Source: JAICJR01 sp036494715 (lineage in GTDB: Bacteria > Actinomycetota > Thermoleophilia > Solirubrobacterales > Thermoleophilaceae). Taken from it: 41,897 bases of DNA. Of this stretch, positions 33,311 through 41,897 are shown one piece after another (within the stretch, counting starts at the first letter, position 1; each line of letters opens with the position of its first letter). The position numbers were made by a program, and so were the translations under genes. The stretch lies in the NCBI GenBank assembly GCA_036494715.1, contig DASXNY010000003.1:1-41897 (forward strand), read 5' to 3'. The notes under the pieces are model-generated. The model worked only from the letters and a program-made list of their open reading frames with translations. It had not been told where the DNA came from and did no database searches.

Positions 33311-33645
33311 CAGTCGATCGCCTCCCCGGAGCGCGCCGCGATGCGCTTGCGCCGGCCGCCCTCGCGGCTCACCCGCACGCGCGTGGGGTCGCCGGACTTC
33401 GGGTCGAGCAGCATCACGTTGCTGATGTGGATCGGCCCTTCCTTCTCGATCACCCCGCCGCCGACCGTGCTGCCGCGCTGTGTGTCGCGCAGCGTGGTGG
33501 GGCGCTGGTGGCGCTTGATGATGTTGGCTCCCTCGACGTAGACGCGCTGGTTCTTCACGTCGACGCGCAGCACACGACCCGTCCGGCCCTTGGACTTGCC
33601 GGCTATCACTTTGACCGTGTCGTCTTTGCGGATTTTGAGTGCCAT
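33310..33645 (-). CDS. rplX: 50S ribosomal protein L24
   Basis: 111-aa assembly-initiator protein: KIRKDDTVKVIAGKSKGRTGRVLRVD (KOW motif) and YVEGANIIKRHQRP with a normal C-terminus. ATG at 33645. The 23 bp between the rplN stop and this ATG are almost wholly AAGAAC heptamers, and no Shine-Dalgarno is seen, so initiation may rely on reinitiation after rplN. Confidence 0.97.
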   Translation of the reverse strand: MALKIRKDDTVKVIAGKSKGRTGRVLRVDVKNQRVYVEGANIIKRHQRPTTLRDTQRGSTVGGGVIEKEGPIHISNVMLLDPKSGDPTRVRVSREGGRRKRIAARSGEAID

Positions 33646-33650
33646 CGGGA

Positions 33651-33671
33651 GTTCTTGGTTCTTGGTTCTTA
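33651..33671. repeat. Three-unit AAGAAC heptamer repeat between rplN and rplX
   Basis: On the minus strand the units are TAAGAAC, CAAGAAC, CAAGAAC; the first three bases are the TAA stop of rplN (33671-33669). This is the same unit, with the same C/T variation, as the nine-unit array at 21167-21229, 12.4 kb away. Confidence 0.93.
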
Positions 33672-34037
33672 GAGAACCTCTGGTGCGAGGCTCACGATCT
33701 TCATGAAGTTTCTTTCGCGCAGCTCTCTCGCCACAGGGCCGAAGATGCGCGTGCCGCGCGGGTTGTTCTGGGGATCGATCAGGACGGCCGCGTTCTCGTC
33801 GAACGCGATGTACGTGCCGTCCTCGCGGCCGAATTCCTTCTTCGTCCGCACGACCACCGCCTGCACCACCTCGCCCTTCTTGACCGACCCGTGCGGGATG
33901 GCCTGCTTGACGGTGCCGACGATGATGTCGCCCACACCAGCGTAGCGGCGCCGCGAGCCACCGCTCACGCGGATGCAGAGGATCTCGCGCGCGCCGGTGT
34001 TGTCCGCCACCTTGAGACGGGTCTCGGCTTGGATCAT
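33669..34037 (-). CDS. rplN: 50S ribosomal protein L14
   Basis: 122-aa protein at the subunit bridge B8: MIQAETRLKVADNTGAREILCI, then GVGDIIVGTVKQAIPHG, VRTKKEFGREDGTYIAFDENAAVLID and the ending VARELRERNFMKIVSLAPEVL. Exact family length. It overlaps rpsQ by 4 bp. The stop codon is part of the heptamer repeat. Confidence 0.98.
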   Translation of the reverse strand: MIQAETRLKVADNTGAREILCIRVSGGSRRRYAGVGDIIVGTVKQAIPHGSVKKGEVVQAVVVRTKKEFGREDGTYIAFDENAAVLIDPQNNPRGTRIFGPVARELRERNFMKIVSLAPEVL

Positions 34038-34747
34038 CGGGCACGCTCCAGGATCTCGACGAGCCGCCAGCGCTTCGTGCGGCTGAGCGGGCGCGTCTCG
34101 ATCACGCGCACGGTGTCGCCCTCGTGCGCCTCGTTGCGCTCGTCGTGCGCGTGCAGCGTCGACGAGGAGCGGACGATCTTCTTATAGGTGCGGTGCCGGC
34201 GCGCGATGTCGATGCGCACGGTGATGGTCTTGTCCGGCTTGGCGGAAACGACGACGCCCTGGCGCACGCGGGCGCGTCCGGATCCGTGCTCCTTGGCCTC
34301 CTGCTGCGGAACCTCGGGGCGCGGGCTTCCGGCGCGCTTCTCGCGCTGCTTCTGGCGGTAGGCGCGGCGGGACGCGGACAGGCGGCTGCGCTTGGCGGCG
34401 CGCTCGGTCGCGCGGTCGTCCGGGCCGCGCTGCGGGCGCGTCTCGCCGCCGTGCTCCGAGCGGGCACGCTTGCGCCGCTCCTTCGGATGCACGACCTCCT
34501 CGGGCTCTGCCGCCGCTGCGGGAGCCTCGTCTGCGGCAGGGGCATCCTCGGCGGGCGCGGGCTCCTCGGCGGGCGCGGCCTCCTCGGCCGGCGCCTCCTC
34601 AGCCGCAGCCTCCTCTGCAGGGGCCTCCTCGGCGGCGGGCTCCTCGACAGGGGCCTGTTCCGCTGGAGTCTCAGGCTCTGCGGACTGTGGACTGTCGTCT
34701 GTGGACTCGGCGGCGTCAGCCGCCGGCTGCTCAGGTTCTTCGATCAT
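34034..34747 (-). CDS. rpsQ: 30S ribosomal protein S17 with ~158-residue N-terminal extension
   Basis: 237 aa; ordinary S17 has about 80-90. The OB-fold core is at the C-terminus (about 159-237: RQGVVVSAKPDKTITV, YKKIVRSSSTLHAHDE, GDTVRVIETRPLSRTKRWRLVEIL). Residues 1-88 are acidic and Ala/Glu/Pro-rich with near-repeats of EEAPAEEAA; residues 90-140 are very basic (RRKRARSEHG, RATERAAKRSRLSASRRAYRQKQREKR). The long start is supported because its ATG (34747) overlaps the rpmC stop as ATGA; no start with a similar junction exists near the core. DNA for residues ~14-24 is made of 7-bp units related to GGACTGT. Confidence 0.95.
   Translation of the reverse strand: MIEEPEQPAADAAESTDDSPQSAEPETPAEQAPVEEPAAEEAPAEEAAAEEAPAEEAAPAEEPAPAEDAPAADEAPAAAAEPEEVVHPKERRKRARSEHGGETRPQRGPDDRATERAAKRSRLSASRRAYRQKQREKRAGSPRPEVPQQEAKEHGSGRARVRQGVVVSAKPDKTITVRIDIARRHRTYKKIVRSSSTLHAHDERNEAHEGDTVRVIETRPLSRTKRWRLVEILERAR
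34675..34709. repeat. GGACTGT heptamers inside the rpsQ extension
   Basis: On the + strand, 7-bp phased units GCTCTGC, GGACTGT, GGACTGT, CGTCTGT, GGACTCG run from 34675 to 34709. Read on the minus strand they encode the STDDSPQSAE part of the S17 arm. The exact heptamer GGACTGT/ACAGTCC also forms the inverted repeat at 9700-9760. Confidence 0.75.
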
Positions 34748-34965
34748 GTCTTCTGTCTCTTCAGCTCTCTATCGACGTCGATGCCACGGGTGCCGGCCAC
34801 GGTGAGCCCGCGTGCCAGCTCGCGCTTCGCGTGGCGCATCCTGGCGGTGTTCTCAAGCTGGCCCGTGGCGTGCTGGAAGCGCAGGTTGAACAGCTCCTGG
34901 CGCTTGTCCCCGATGAACTCCACGAGCTCCGGATCCTGCATTCCGTTCGTGTCGGTCCGCTTCAC
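34744..34965 (-). CDS. rpmC: 50S ribosomal protein L29
   Basis: 73-aa protein at the tunnel exit, near the SRP and trigger factor site. The helical hairpin is clear: LVEFIGDKRQELFNLRFQHATGQLENTARMRHAKRELAR. GTG at 34965 overlaps the rplP stop (GTGA) and the end overlaps the rpsQ start (ATGA), so it is coupled on both sides. Length normal. Confidence 0.96.
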   Translation of the reverse strand: MKRTDTNGMQDPELVEFIGDKRQELFNLRFQHATGQLENTARMRHAKRELARGLTVAGTRGIDVDRELKRQKT

Positions 34966-35381
34966 TCCTCGGCTCCCTCGCGCACGACGAACTTGGTCTT
35001 GACCGGCAGCTTGTGGCCGGCGAGGCGCATGGCCTCGCGAGCGAGCGGCTCGGGCACGCCGGCCAGCTCGAACATCACCCGGCCGGGCTTGACCACTGCC
35101 ACCCAGCCCTCTGGCGAGCCCTTGCCGGAGCCCATGCGGGTCTCGGCAGGCTTCGCGGTCACGGGCTTGTCCGGGAAGATGTTGATCCAGACCTTGCCGC
35201 CGCGCTTGATCTTGCGCGTCATCGCGATTCGGGCGGCCTCGATCTGGCGGTTGGTGATCCAGCCGCGCTCGAGCGTCTTCAGGCCATACTCGCCGAACTC
35301 CACGCGCGTGCCGCCCTTGGCGTTGCCGGGCATACGGCCACGGTGCTGCTTGCGGTGCTTGACCCGCTTGGGCTGAAGCAT
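34962..35381 (-). CDS. rplP: 50S ribosomal protein L16
   Basis: 139-aa protein at the peptidyl-transferase/A-tRNA region: MLQPKRVKHRKQHRGRMPG, AARIAMTRKIKRGGKVWINIFPDKPVT and RMGSGKGSPEGWVAVVKPGRVMFEL. Standard length. 3 bp downstream of rpsC. Confidence 0.98.
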   Translation of the reverse strand: MLQPKRVKHRKQHRGRMPGNAKGGTRVEFGEYGLKTLERGWITNRQIEAARIAMTRKIKRGGKVWINIFPDKPVTAKPAETRMGSGKGSPEGWVAVVKPGRVMFELAGVPEPLAREAMRLAGHKLPVKTKFVVREGAEE

Positions 35382-35384
35382 GGG

Positions 35385-36290
<906 letters not shown>

Positions 36291-36300
36291 GTGGTGTCGC

Positions 36301-36978
36301 CTACTCCTTCGGTGAAAGCTGGATGGTCATGTGGCTCGTGCGCTTGCGGATCCGCGTGGCGCGGCCGAGGGCGCGTGGCCGGTAGCGCTTGAGCGTCGGA
36401 CCCTCGTCGACGTAGGCCTTGCGGATGACGAGGTCGTCTGCGACGAGCTCGTGGTTGTTCTCCGCGTTGGCCACGGCCGACTCGAGAAGCTTGAGCACAT
36501 CCACGGCCGCCGCTCGAGGCGTGTGCTTAAGGATGGCACGCGCGTCGTCGACCGACTTGCCGCGGATGTGGTCGACCACGAGGCGTGCCTTGCGCGGCGC
36601 GTGGCGGACGTACTTGGCGTGCGCGCGCACGACGACCGTGCCGTCGGCAGCGCGCGGCGCCGGCGACTTCTTGTGCACCGGCTCCTGGGCGGCGGCAGCA
36701 GTCTCAGCCGAGCGCCGCCGGCCCCGCCTCGGCTTCTCCTCAGCCTCAGCCTCCTCGGCCTCGGGCGCCTCGACCTCGGCAGCGTCCTCGCCCTCGGCAC
36801 TCTGCGCTCCGCCGTCCGCACTCTCCTCAACGGCGTCAGCAGCCTGCGCCTCGGTCTCAGCGGGCTCTGCCTCCGCCTTCTTACGGCGACTCCGGCGAGT
36901 CTTCGGGGCCTCCTCCGTCGCCTCGGGCGTCTCCTCTGCAGTCTGCTCTTCTGCGCTCTGCTTCTCTTCTTCCGTCAT
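36301..36978 (-). CDS. rplV: 50S ribosomal protein L22 with acidic N-terminal extension
   Basis: 225 aa; the ordinary L22 core of ~110 residues occupies 116-225 (VRAHAKYVRHAPRKARLVVDHIRG, ending TRIRKRTSHMTI). Residues 1-115 are an acidic Glu/Ala arm broken by basic patches (TRRSRRKKAEAE, EKPRRGRRRSAE, EPVHKKSPAPR). It contains QSAE twice and AQSAEGE once, shared with S5. The start is secured by the ATGA overlap with the rpsS stop at 36975-36978. The DNA at 36797-36824 is four phased 7-bp units (GCACTCT, GCGCTCC, GCCGTCC, GCACTCT on the + strand). Confidence 0.95.
   Translation of the reverse strand: MTEEEKQSAEEQTAEETPEATEEAPKTRRSRRKKAEAEPAETEAQAADAVEESADGGAQSAEGEDAAEVEAPEAEEAEAEEKPRRGRRRSAETAAAAQEPVHKKSPAPRAADGTVVVRAHAKYVRHAPRKARLVVDHIRGKSVDDARAILKHTPRAAAVDVLKLLESAVANAENNHELVADDLVIRKAYVDEGPTLKRYRPRALGRATRIRKRTSHMTIQLSPKE
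36797..36824. repeat. GCACTCT-type heptamers inside the rplV extension
   Basis: Four 7-bp units in perfect phase: GCACTCT, GCGCTCC, GCCGTCC, GCACTCT. On the minus strand they encode ESADGGAQSA of the L22 arm. Related GCACTCT copies lie in the rpsE tail. Confidence 0.6.
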
Positions 36979-37253
36979 CGCATCTTCGCCCTGTCGCCGC
37001 CGGCGTGCCCGCGGAACAGCCGCGTTGGCGCGAACTCGCCGAGCTTGTGGCCGACCATCGACTCGGACACGAACACGGGCACGTGCTTGCGGCCGTCGTG
37101 GACGGCAATGGTGTGACCCACCATCTCCGGGAAGATCGTGGACGTCCGCGACCAGGTCTTGATCATCTGCTTCTGGCCCGAGGAGTTCATCGCCTCGATG
37201 CGGCCGAGCAGACGCTCCTCAACCCACGGTCCCTTCTTTGATGAACGAGACAA
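36975..37253 (-). CDS. rpsS: 30S ribosomal protein S19
   Basis: 92-aa head protein paired with S13: MSRSSKKGPWVEERLL, IKTWSRTSTIFPEMVGHTIAVHDGRKHVPVFV, and the ending GHKLGEFAPTRLFRGHAG. Normal length. Overlaps the rplV start by 4 bp; 6 bp after rplB. Confidence 0.98.
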   Translation of the reverse strand: MSRSSKKGPWVEERLLGRIEAMNSSGQKQMIKTWSRTSTIFPEMVGHTIAVHDGRKHVPVFVSESMVGHKLGEFAPTRLFRGHAGGDRAKMR

Positions 37254-37259
37254 GTCCGG

Positions 37260-38093
37260 TTACCTCTTCTTCCTGCGCCGACGCACGATCATGCGGTCGG
37301 ACTGCTTGTTCTTCTTGCGCGTCGGATAGCCGAGCGTCGGCACGCCCCAGGGCGTGACCGGGTGGCGGCCCGGCGTGGTCGAGCCCTCGCCGCCGCCATG
37401 CGGGTGGTCGACGGGGTTCATCGCCGTGCCGCGGGTCTGGGGACGCTTGCCCTTGTGGCGGTTGCGCCCGGCCTTCCCGATGTCGATGTTCTGGTGCTCC
37501 ACGTTGCTGATCGTGCCGACGGTGGCGCGGCAGTCCACGTTGACCATCCGCATCTCGCCCGAGGGGAGGCGCAGCGTGGCGCGGTCGCCCTCCTTGGCCA
37601 TCAGCTGGATCGAGGTGCCGGCAGAGCGGCCCATCTGGCCGCCGCGCCCGGGTTCGAGCTCGACGTTGTGCACGACCGTGCCCGTGGGGATGTTGCGCAG
37701 CGGGAGCGCGTTGCCCACCACGATGTCCGCGTCAGGCCCGGAGACGACTGTGGCGCCCACCCGCAGCCGCGACGGCGCGAGGATGTACCGCTTCTCGCCA
37801 TCGGCGTAGTGGACAAGCGCGATGTAGGCGGTGCGGTTGGGGTCGTACTCGATCGAGGCGACCTTGGCCGGCACGCCGTCCTTGGTCCGCTTGAAGTCGA
37901 TGATGCGGTACTTGCGCTTGGCCCCGCCGCCGCGGTGGCGCGAGGTGATGCGGCCGTACGAGTTGCGCCCGCCGCTCTTCGTGATGCCGCGGACAAGCGA
38001 CTTCTCCGGCTCGGTGCGCGTGACCTCCGCGCGGTCCGACCAGGTGGAGAAGCGCCGGCCGGGACTCGTGGGCTTGTGTTTCTTGATCGCCAT
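37260..38093 (-). CDS. rplB: 50S ribosomal protein L2
   Basis: 277-aa core 23S-binding protein needed for peptidyl transfer and subunit joining. KKHKPTSPGRRFSTWSDRAE, GRNSYGRITSRHRGGGAKRKYRIIDFKR, and the critical C-terminal HPHGGGEGSTTPGRHPVTPWG with its conserved His. ATG at 38093 has a TGATG junction with rplW. Length normal. Confidence 0.98.
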   Translation of the reverse strand: MAIKKHKPTSPGRRFSTWSDRAEVTRTEPEKSLVRGITKSGGRNSYGRITSRHRGGGAKRKYRIIDFKRTKDGVPAKVASIEYDPNRTAYIALVHYADGEKRYILAPSRLRVGATVVSGPDADIVVGNALPLRNIPTGTVVHNVELEPGRGGQMGRSAGTSIQLMAKEGDRATLRLPSGEMRMVNVDCRATVGTISNVEHQNIDIGKAGRNRHKGKRPQTRGTAMNPVDHPHGGGEGSTTPGRHPVTPWGVPTLGYPTRKKNKQSDRMIVRRRRKKR

Positions 38094-38386
38094 CAGCCGA
38101 GCTCCTGGCCCTCGAAGAGTTCGATCGAGTCGTCCGGGTGCAGTTGGACGATCGCCTTCTTCCACTCGCGCGTGCGCCCGGACGTGTAGCCGCGCCGCTT
38201 GGGCTTCGACTTGACGCTCATCGTGCGGACGTCCTCGACACGCACGCCGAAGACCTCCTCCACCGCCTGGCGGATCTGGGTCTTGTGGGCGTCGGGGTGG
38301 ACGCGGAACGTGTACTTGTTGGCCGTGAGGAGCGCGTAGCTCTTCTCCGACACGATCGGGCGGATGATCACCGAGCGCGGATTCAC
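38093..38386 (-). CDS. rplW: 50S ribosomal protein L23
   Basis: 97-aa tunnel-exit protein, docking site for trigger factor and SRP. IIRPIVSEKSYALLTANKYTFRVHPDAHKTQIRQAVEEVFGVRVEDVRTM and the basic loop SVKSKPKRRGYTSGRTREWKKA are typical. Overlaps rplD by 4 bp and rplB by one. Confidence 0.97.
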   Translation of the reverse strand: MNPRSVIIRPIVSEKSYALLTANKYTFRVHPDAHKTQIRQAVEEVFGVRVEDVRTMSVKSKPKRRGYTSGRTREWKKAIVQLHPDDSIELFEGQELG

Positions 38387-39033
38387 GACTCGTCCCCGTT
38401 CGACTTCGACTCGGCCGACGCGAGCGCGGTGAGGCGATCGAGCGCGGCCTGCGAGACCACCAAACGCGCGGCGCCGATGATGTCGGCGATCCCGACCTCG
38501 TCGACCGGCAGCACGCTGGCGGTGCGGATGTTGCGGAAGGACAGGGCGCAGTTCTCCTCGCCCTCGCGCGCCAGCACCACCAGCGCGCGGCCCTCGCCGA
38601 AAGAGTCGAGCGCCTCGGCGGCGCTCTTGGTGGAGGGTGCGTCGAACTTCGAGGGGTCGACCACGGCGAGCGACCCGCGCTCGGCATGGAGCGACAGCGC
38701 CGAGCGCAGCGCACGGCGCCGTGCCTTGCGGTTGACCTTGACGGTGAAACCGCGCGGCCTCGGACCGAAGGCGATGCCACCGCCGATTCGCTGCGGCGTC
38801 GACAGAGCGCCGGCGCGAGCGCGCCCGGTGCCCTTCTGGCGGAAGGCCTTTGCGCCCGTCATCGCCACCTCGCCGCGAGTCTTCGTGGACGAGGTGCCAC
38901 GGCGGCGGGCGTTGAGCTCCGCGCGCACGGCCTCGTGGACGAGCGACATGTGGAACTTCTCGCCGAACACGGCGGCGTCGAGGTCCGCCTTGCCGGTCTT
39001 CTGACCGAGGATCGCTGCCTTGGGCGCGGCCAT
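38383..39033 (-). CDS. rplD: 50S ribosomal protein L4
   Basis: 216-aa protein lining the exit tunnel. VHEAVRAELNARRRGTSSTKTRGEV, then KAFRQKGTGRARAGALSTPQRIGGG with the tunnel loop, RALRSALSLHAERGSLAVVD and the C-terminal nucleotide-like fold. ATG at 39033 overlaps the rplC stop (TGATG). Normal length. Confidence 0.97.
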   Translation of the reverse strand: MAAPKAAILGQKTGKADLDAAVFGEKFHMSLVHEAVRAELNARRRGTSSTKTRGEVAMTGAKAFRQKGTGRARAGALSTPQRIGGGIAFGPRPRGFTVKVNRKARRRALRSALSLHAERGSLAVVDPSKFDAPSTKSAAEALDSFGEGRALVVLAREGEENCALSFRNIRTASVLPVDEVGIADIIGAARLVVSQAALDRLTALASAESKSNGDES

Positions 39034-39650
39034 CAGCTGTCGCTCCTGATCTCGACGGTGCCGCCCTTCGGCCCCGGTACGGAACCGCGGACGAGCAGCA
39101 GGTTGCGGTCGGCCAGCACGTCGACGACCTCCAGCCCGCGCTGGGTCACACGCTTGTTGCCCATCTGGCCCGGGCCGCGGATGCCCTTGAACACGCGCGA
39201 GGGCGTGGCCGAGGCGCCGATCGAGCCCGGCGCGCGGACGTTGTGCGAGCCGTGCGTGACGGGCCCGCGGCTGAAGTTGTGCCGCTTGACCGTGCCCTGG
39301 AAGCCCTTGCCCTTGGAGGTGGCCGAGACCTTGACCGTCTGGCCCTTCTCGAAGGACTCGACGGTGACGATCTCGCCAACCGTCAGCTCGCCGGCCTCGT
39401 CGCGGAACTCGCAGACGTGGCGGAGCGCCGGGGCGTCCGCCTTCTTGAGGTGGCCGAGCTCGGCCTTGGTGATGCGCTTCTCCTTGACCGGCCCGAACGC
39501 GAGCTGCACCGCCTCGTAGCCGTCGCGCTCGTGCGTGCGGATGGCGGTCACGGGGCAGGGGCCCGCCTCGATCACGGTGACGCGCTCGATGCGGCCGTCC
39601 TCCCCGAAAAGCTGGGTCATGCCGATCTTTTTCCCGAGTAGCGCAGCCAT
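39033..39650 (-). CDS. rplC: 50S ribosomal protein L3
   Basis: 205-aa assembly-initiator protein near the peptidyl-transferase centre: LLGKKIGMTQLFGEDGRIERVTVIEAGPC, GKGFQGTVKRHNFSRGPVTHGSHNVRAPGSIGASATPSRVFKGIRGPGQMGNKRVT. ATG at 39650 fits the conserved start. 5 bp after rpsJ. Confidence 0.98.
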   Translation of the reverse strand: MAALLGKKIGMTQLFGEDGRIERVTVIEAGPCPVTAIRTHERDGYEAVQLAFGPVKEKRITKAELGHLKKADAPALRHVCEFRDEAGELTVGEIVTVESFEKGQTVKVSATSKGKGFQGTVKRHNFSRGPVTHGSHNVRAPGSIGASATPSRVFKGIRGPGQMGNKRVTQRGLEVVDVLADRNLLLVRGSVPGPKGGTVEIRSDS

Positions 39651-39655
39651 CGGGA

Positions 39656-39979
39656 TCAGACCAGCTGGATCTGGATGTCGACTCCGGCGGGAAGATGGTC
39701 GAGCCGCTGAAGCGAGTCGACGGTCTTCGGCGTGGGCTGGTGGATGTCGATCAGCCGCTTGTGCGTCCGGATCTCGAAGTGCTCGCGCGAGTCCTTGTCC
39801 TTGAAGGGACTGCGGATCACGCAATACACGTTCTTCTCGGTCGGCAGCGGTACCGGGCCCGACACCGTGGCACCCGTGCGCTCGGCCGTCTCGACGATCT
39901 CCTTGGCGGCTGTCTCGATCGCCGAGTGGTCGTAGGCCTTGAGCCGTATTCGGATTTTGTTTTGTGTAATCGCTGCCAA
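39656..39979 (-). CDS. rpsJ: 30S ribosomal protein S10 (TTG start)
   Basis: 107-aa first gene of the S10 operon; also the NusE antitermination partner. QNKIRIRLKAYDHSAIETAAKEIVETAERTGATVSGPVPLPTEKN and RLIDIHQPTPKTVDSLQRLDHLPAGVDIQI are exact family features. The start is TTG at 39979, supported by AAGGA six bases upstream. A GC hairpin lies between it and tuf. Confidence 0.97.
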   Translation of the reverse strand: MAAITQNKIRIRLKAYDHSAIETAAKEIVETAERTGATVSGPVPLPTEKNVYCVIRSPFKDKDSREHFEIRTHKRLIDIHQPTPKTVDSLQRLDHLPAGVDIQIQLV

Positions 39980-40002
39980 CTTGGTTCCTTAGGACGCACC
40001 GA

Positions 40003-40033
40003 GGGCGGGCCCGTGTGAGTCAGGGGCCCGCCC
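40003..40033 (-). terminator. Strong GC hairpin between tuf and rpsJ
   Basis: Perfect 10-bp arms GGGCGGGCCC (40003-40012) and GGGCCCGCCC (40024-40033) with an 11-nt loop, in the 85-bp gap after the tuf stop. No U-run follows on the minus strand, so it may be a partial terminator, a processing site or an S10-operon leader structure, rather than a strong stop. Confidence 0.55.
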
Positions 40034-40064
40034 CCGTTAAGACTCGTGCGGTGACGAGCTCGTG

Positions 40065-41252
<1,188 letters not shown>

Positions 41253-41318
41253 TGGTTGTCGCTCCTTTCAAAAAGCTCTAGGCGGGCCGCCAGAAGGCGA
41301 ACCCAGGAAACATACTCT

Positions 41319-41897
41319 TTATGCGCTGGCTCCCACCGGCTCACCGGTGCGGTGCTCGACGATCCCCTCAGCGAGGTTGTTGGGCACTTCCTCGTAGCGG
41401 TCGAACTGCATCGTGTAGTTCGCTCGGCCCTGCGTATTCGAGCGCAGGTCCGTGGCGTAGCCGAACATCTCCGCGAGCGGGACGCTGGCCTTCACCGCGA
41501 GCGCGTTGCCGCGCGGCTCCTGGCCCTCCACTCGCCCGCGCCGGCGCGAGAGGTCGCCGATCACGTCGCCGAGGAACTCCTGCGGCGTGACCACCTCCAC
41601 CGCCATCACGGGCTCGAGCAGCACAGGCTTGGCTCGCTTGGCCGCTTCCTTCAGGGCCAATGAGCCGGCGATCTTGAAGGCGATCTCGGAAGAGTCGGTG
41701 TCGTGGTACTTGCCGTCGGTGAGCGTCACGCGGACGTCGACCACCGGGAAGCCGGCCTTGACGCCCGTCTCGAGCGCCTCCTCGATGCCCTTCTCTACAG
41801 CGGGGATGAACTCGGACGGGATCGAGCCGCCCTTGATCTTGTTGATGAAGTCGAAGCCCTCGCCAGGCGCGGGCTCGAGGTCGATGTAGACAACGCC
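41319..41897 (-). CDS. fusA: Elongation factor G, C-terminal part (5' end outside window)
   Basis: The last 192 residues of EF-G, the translocation GTPase. Domain IV (GGSIPSEFIPAVEKGIEEAL, FPVVDVRVTLTDGKYHDTDSSE) and domain V (AEMFGYATDLRSNTQGRANYTMQFDRYEEVPNN) are clear. The frame is open to the right edge (reads GVVYIDLEPAPGEGFDF at 41897), so the missing ~500 residues with the GTPase domain lie outside. ATG codons inside the window, e.g. near 41744, are internal. Confidence 0.97.
   Translation of the reverse strand, partial: GVVYIDLEPAPGEGFDFINKIKGGSIPSEFIPAVEKGIEEALETGVKAGFPVVDVRVTLTDGKYHDTDSSEIAFKIAGSLALKEAAKRAKPVLLEPVMAVEVVTPQEFLGDVIGDLSRRRGRVEGQEPRGNALAVKASVPLAEMFGYATDLRSNTQGRANYTMQFDRYEEVPNNLAEGIVEHRTGEPVGASA

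Noticed and set aside
41270..41294. Terminator between fusA and tuf
   Set aside because: The possible stem (GGCG/CGCC) is only about 4 bp with a 3-nt loop, too weak, although a short T-run follows on the minus strand.

Overview
The window is a high-GC chromosome segment from a Gram-positive actinobacterial lineage. Thermoleophilia/Solirubrobacterales-like is my best guess, but this is inference from gene style: zinc-binding S4, S14 and L36, a zinc-type ligase, many GTG starts, and charged tails on ribosomal proteins. It was not tested by any search. Two genes run off the edges: an ADP-forming acyl-CoA synthetase at the left (5' end missing) and fusA at the right (5' end missing). No rRNA, tRNA, CRISPR array, insertion sequence or phage gene was recognised.

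Left third (1-9.4 kb), mixed metabolism: acyl-CoA synthetase and bioA (overlapping), a small rubredoxin on the minus strand, a Nudix hydrolase overlapping an NAD-dependent epimerase/dehydratase, a secreted GH2 glycosidase, a PQQ-type sugar dehydrogenase lipoprotein, and a membrane protein divergent from a TetR regulator across a small palindrome. From 9.4 to 16.5 kb come a 57-aa DNA- or RNA-binding-like protein with its own promoter palindrome and terminator, a long-chain acyl-CoA synthetase, a membrane protein, a HisC-like aminotransferase, a patatin phospholipase and a D,D-carboxypeptidase with an unknown Cys-containing C-terminal domain. From 16.5 to 20.4 kb on the minus strand a tight surE-ligA-cytochrome P450 operon follows, divergent from a zinc-ribbon methyltransferase.

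Right half (21.2-41.9 kb), all minus strand except one small gene: the fusA-tuf / S10 / spc / alpha ribosomal supercluster, read from right to left: fusA, tuf, rpsJ, rplC, rplD, rplW, rplB, rpsS, rplV, rpsC, rplP, rpmC, rpsQ, rplN, rplX, rplE, rpsN, rpsH, rplF, rplR, rpsE, rpmD, rplO, secY, then a break with two non-ribosomal genes (one antisense), adk, map, rpmJ, rpsM, rpsK, rpsD, rpoA, rplQ, a methyltransferase, truA and an NTF2-like protein. Most junctions are ATGA/GTGA/TGATG overlaps, so translation is coupled. infA is missing from its usual place between map and rpmJ.

Two unusual themes stand out. First, five ribosomal proteins carry long low-complexity tails: S17 and L22 have acidic N-terminal arms, L5 and S5 have acidic C-terminal tails, and S3 has a Gly/Arg tail. 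Second, heptanucleotide (7-bp) tandem repeats occur at gene ends and inside these tails: AGAAC(C/T)A at 21167-21229 and again at 33651-33671, GGGGGTA at 4710-4733, and GGACTGT at 9700-9760 and inside rpsQ. At three places the repeat itself supplies the stop codon of one or two genes. The link between the two themes (7-mer expansion seeding protein tails) is my inference and is the most novel signal here.
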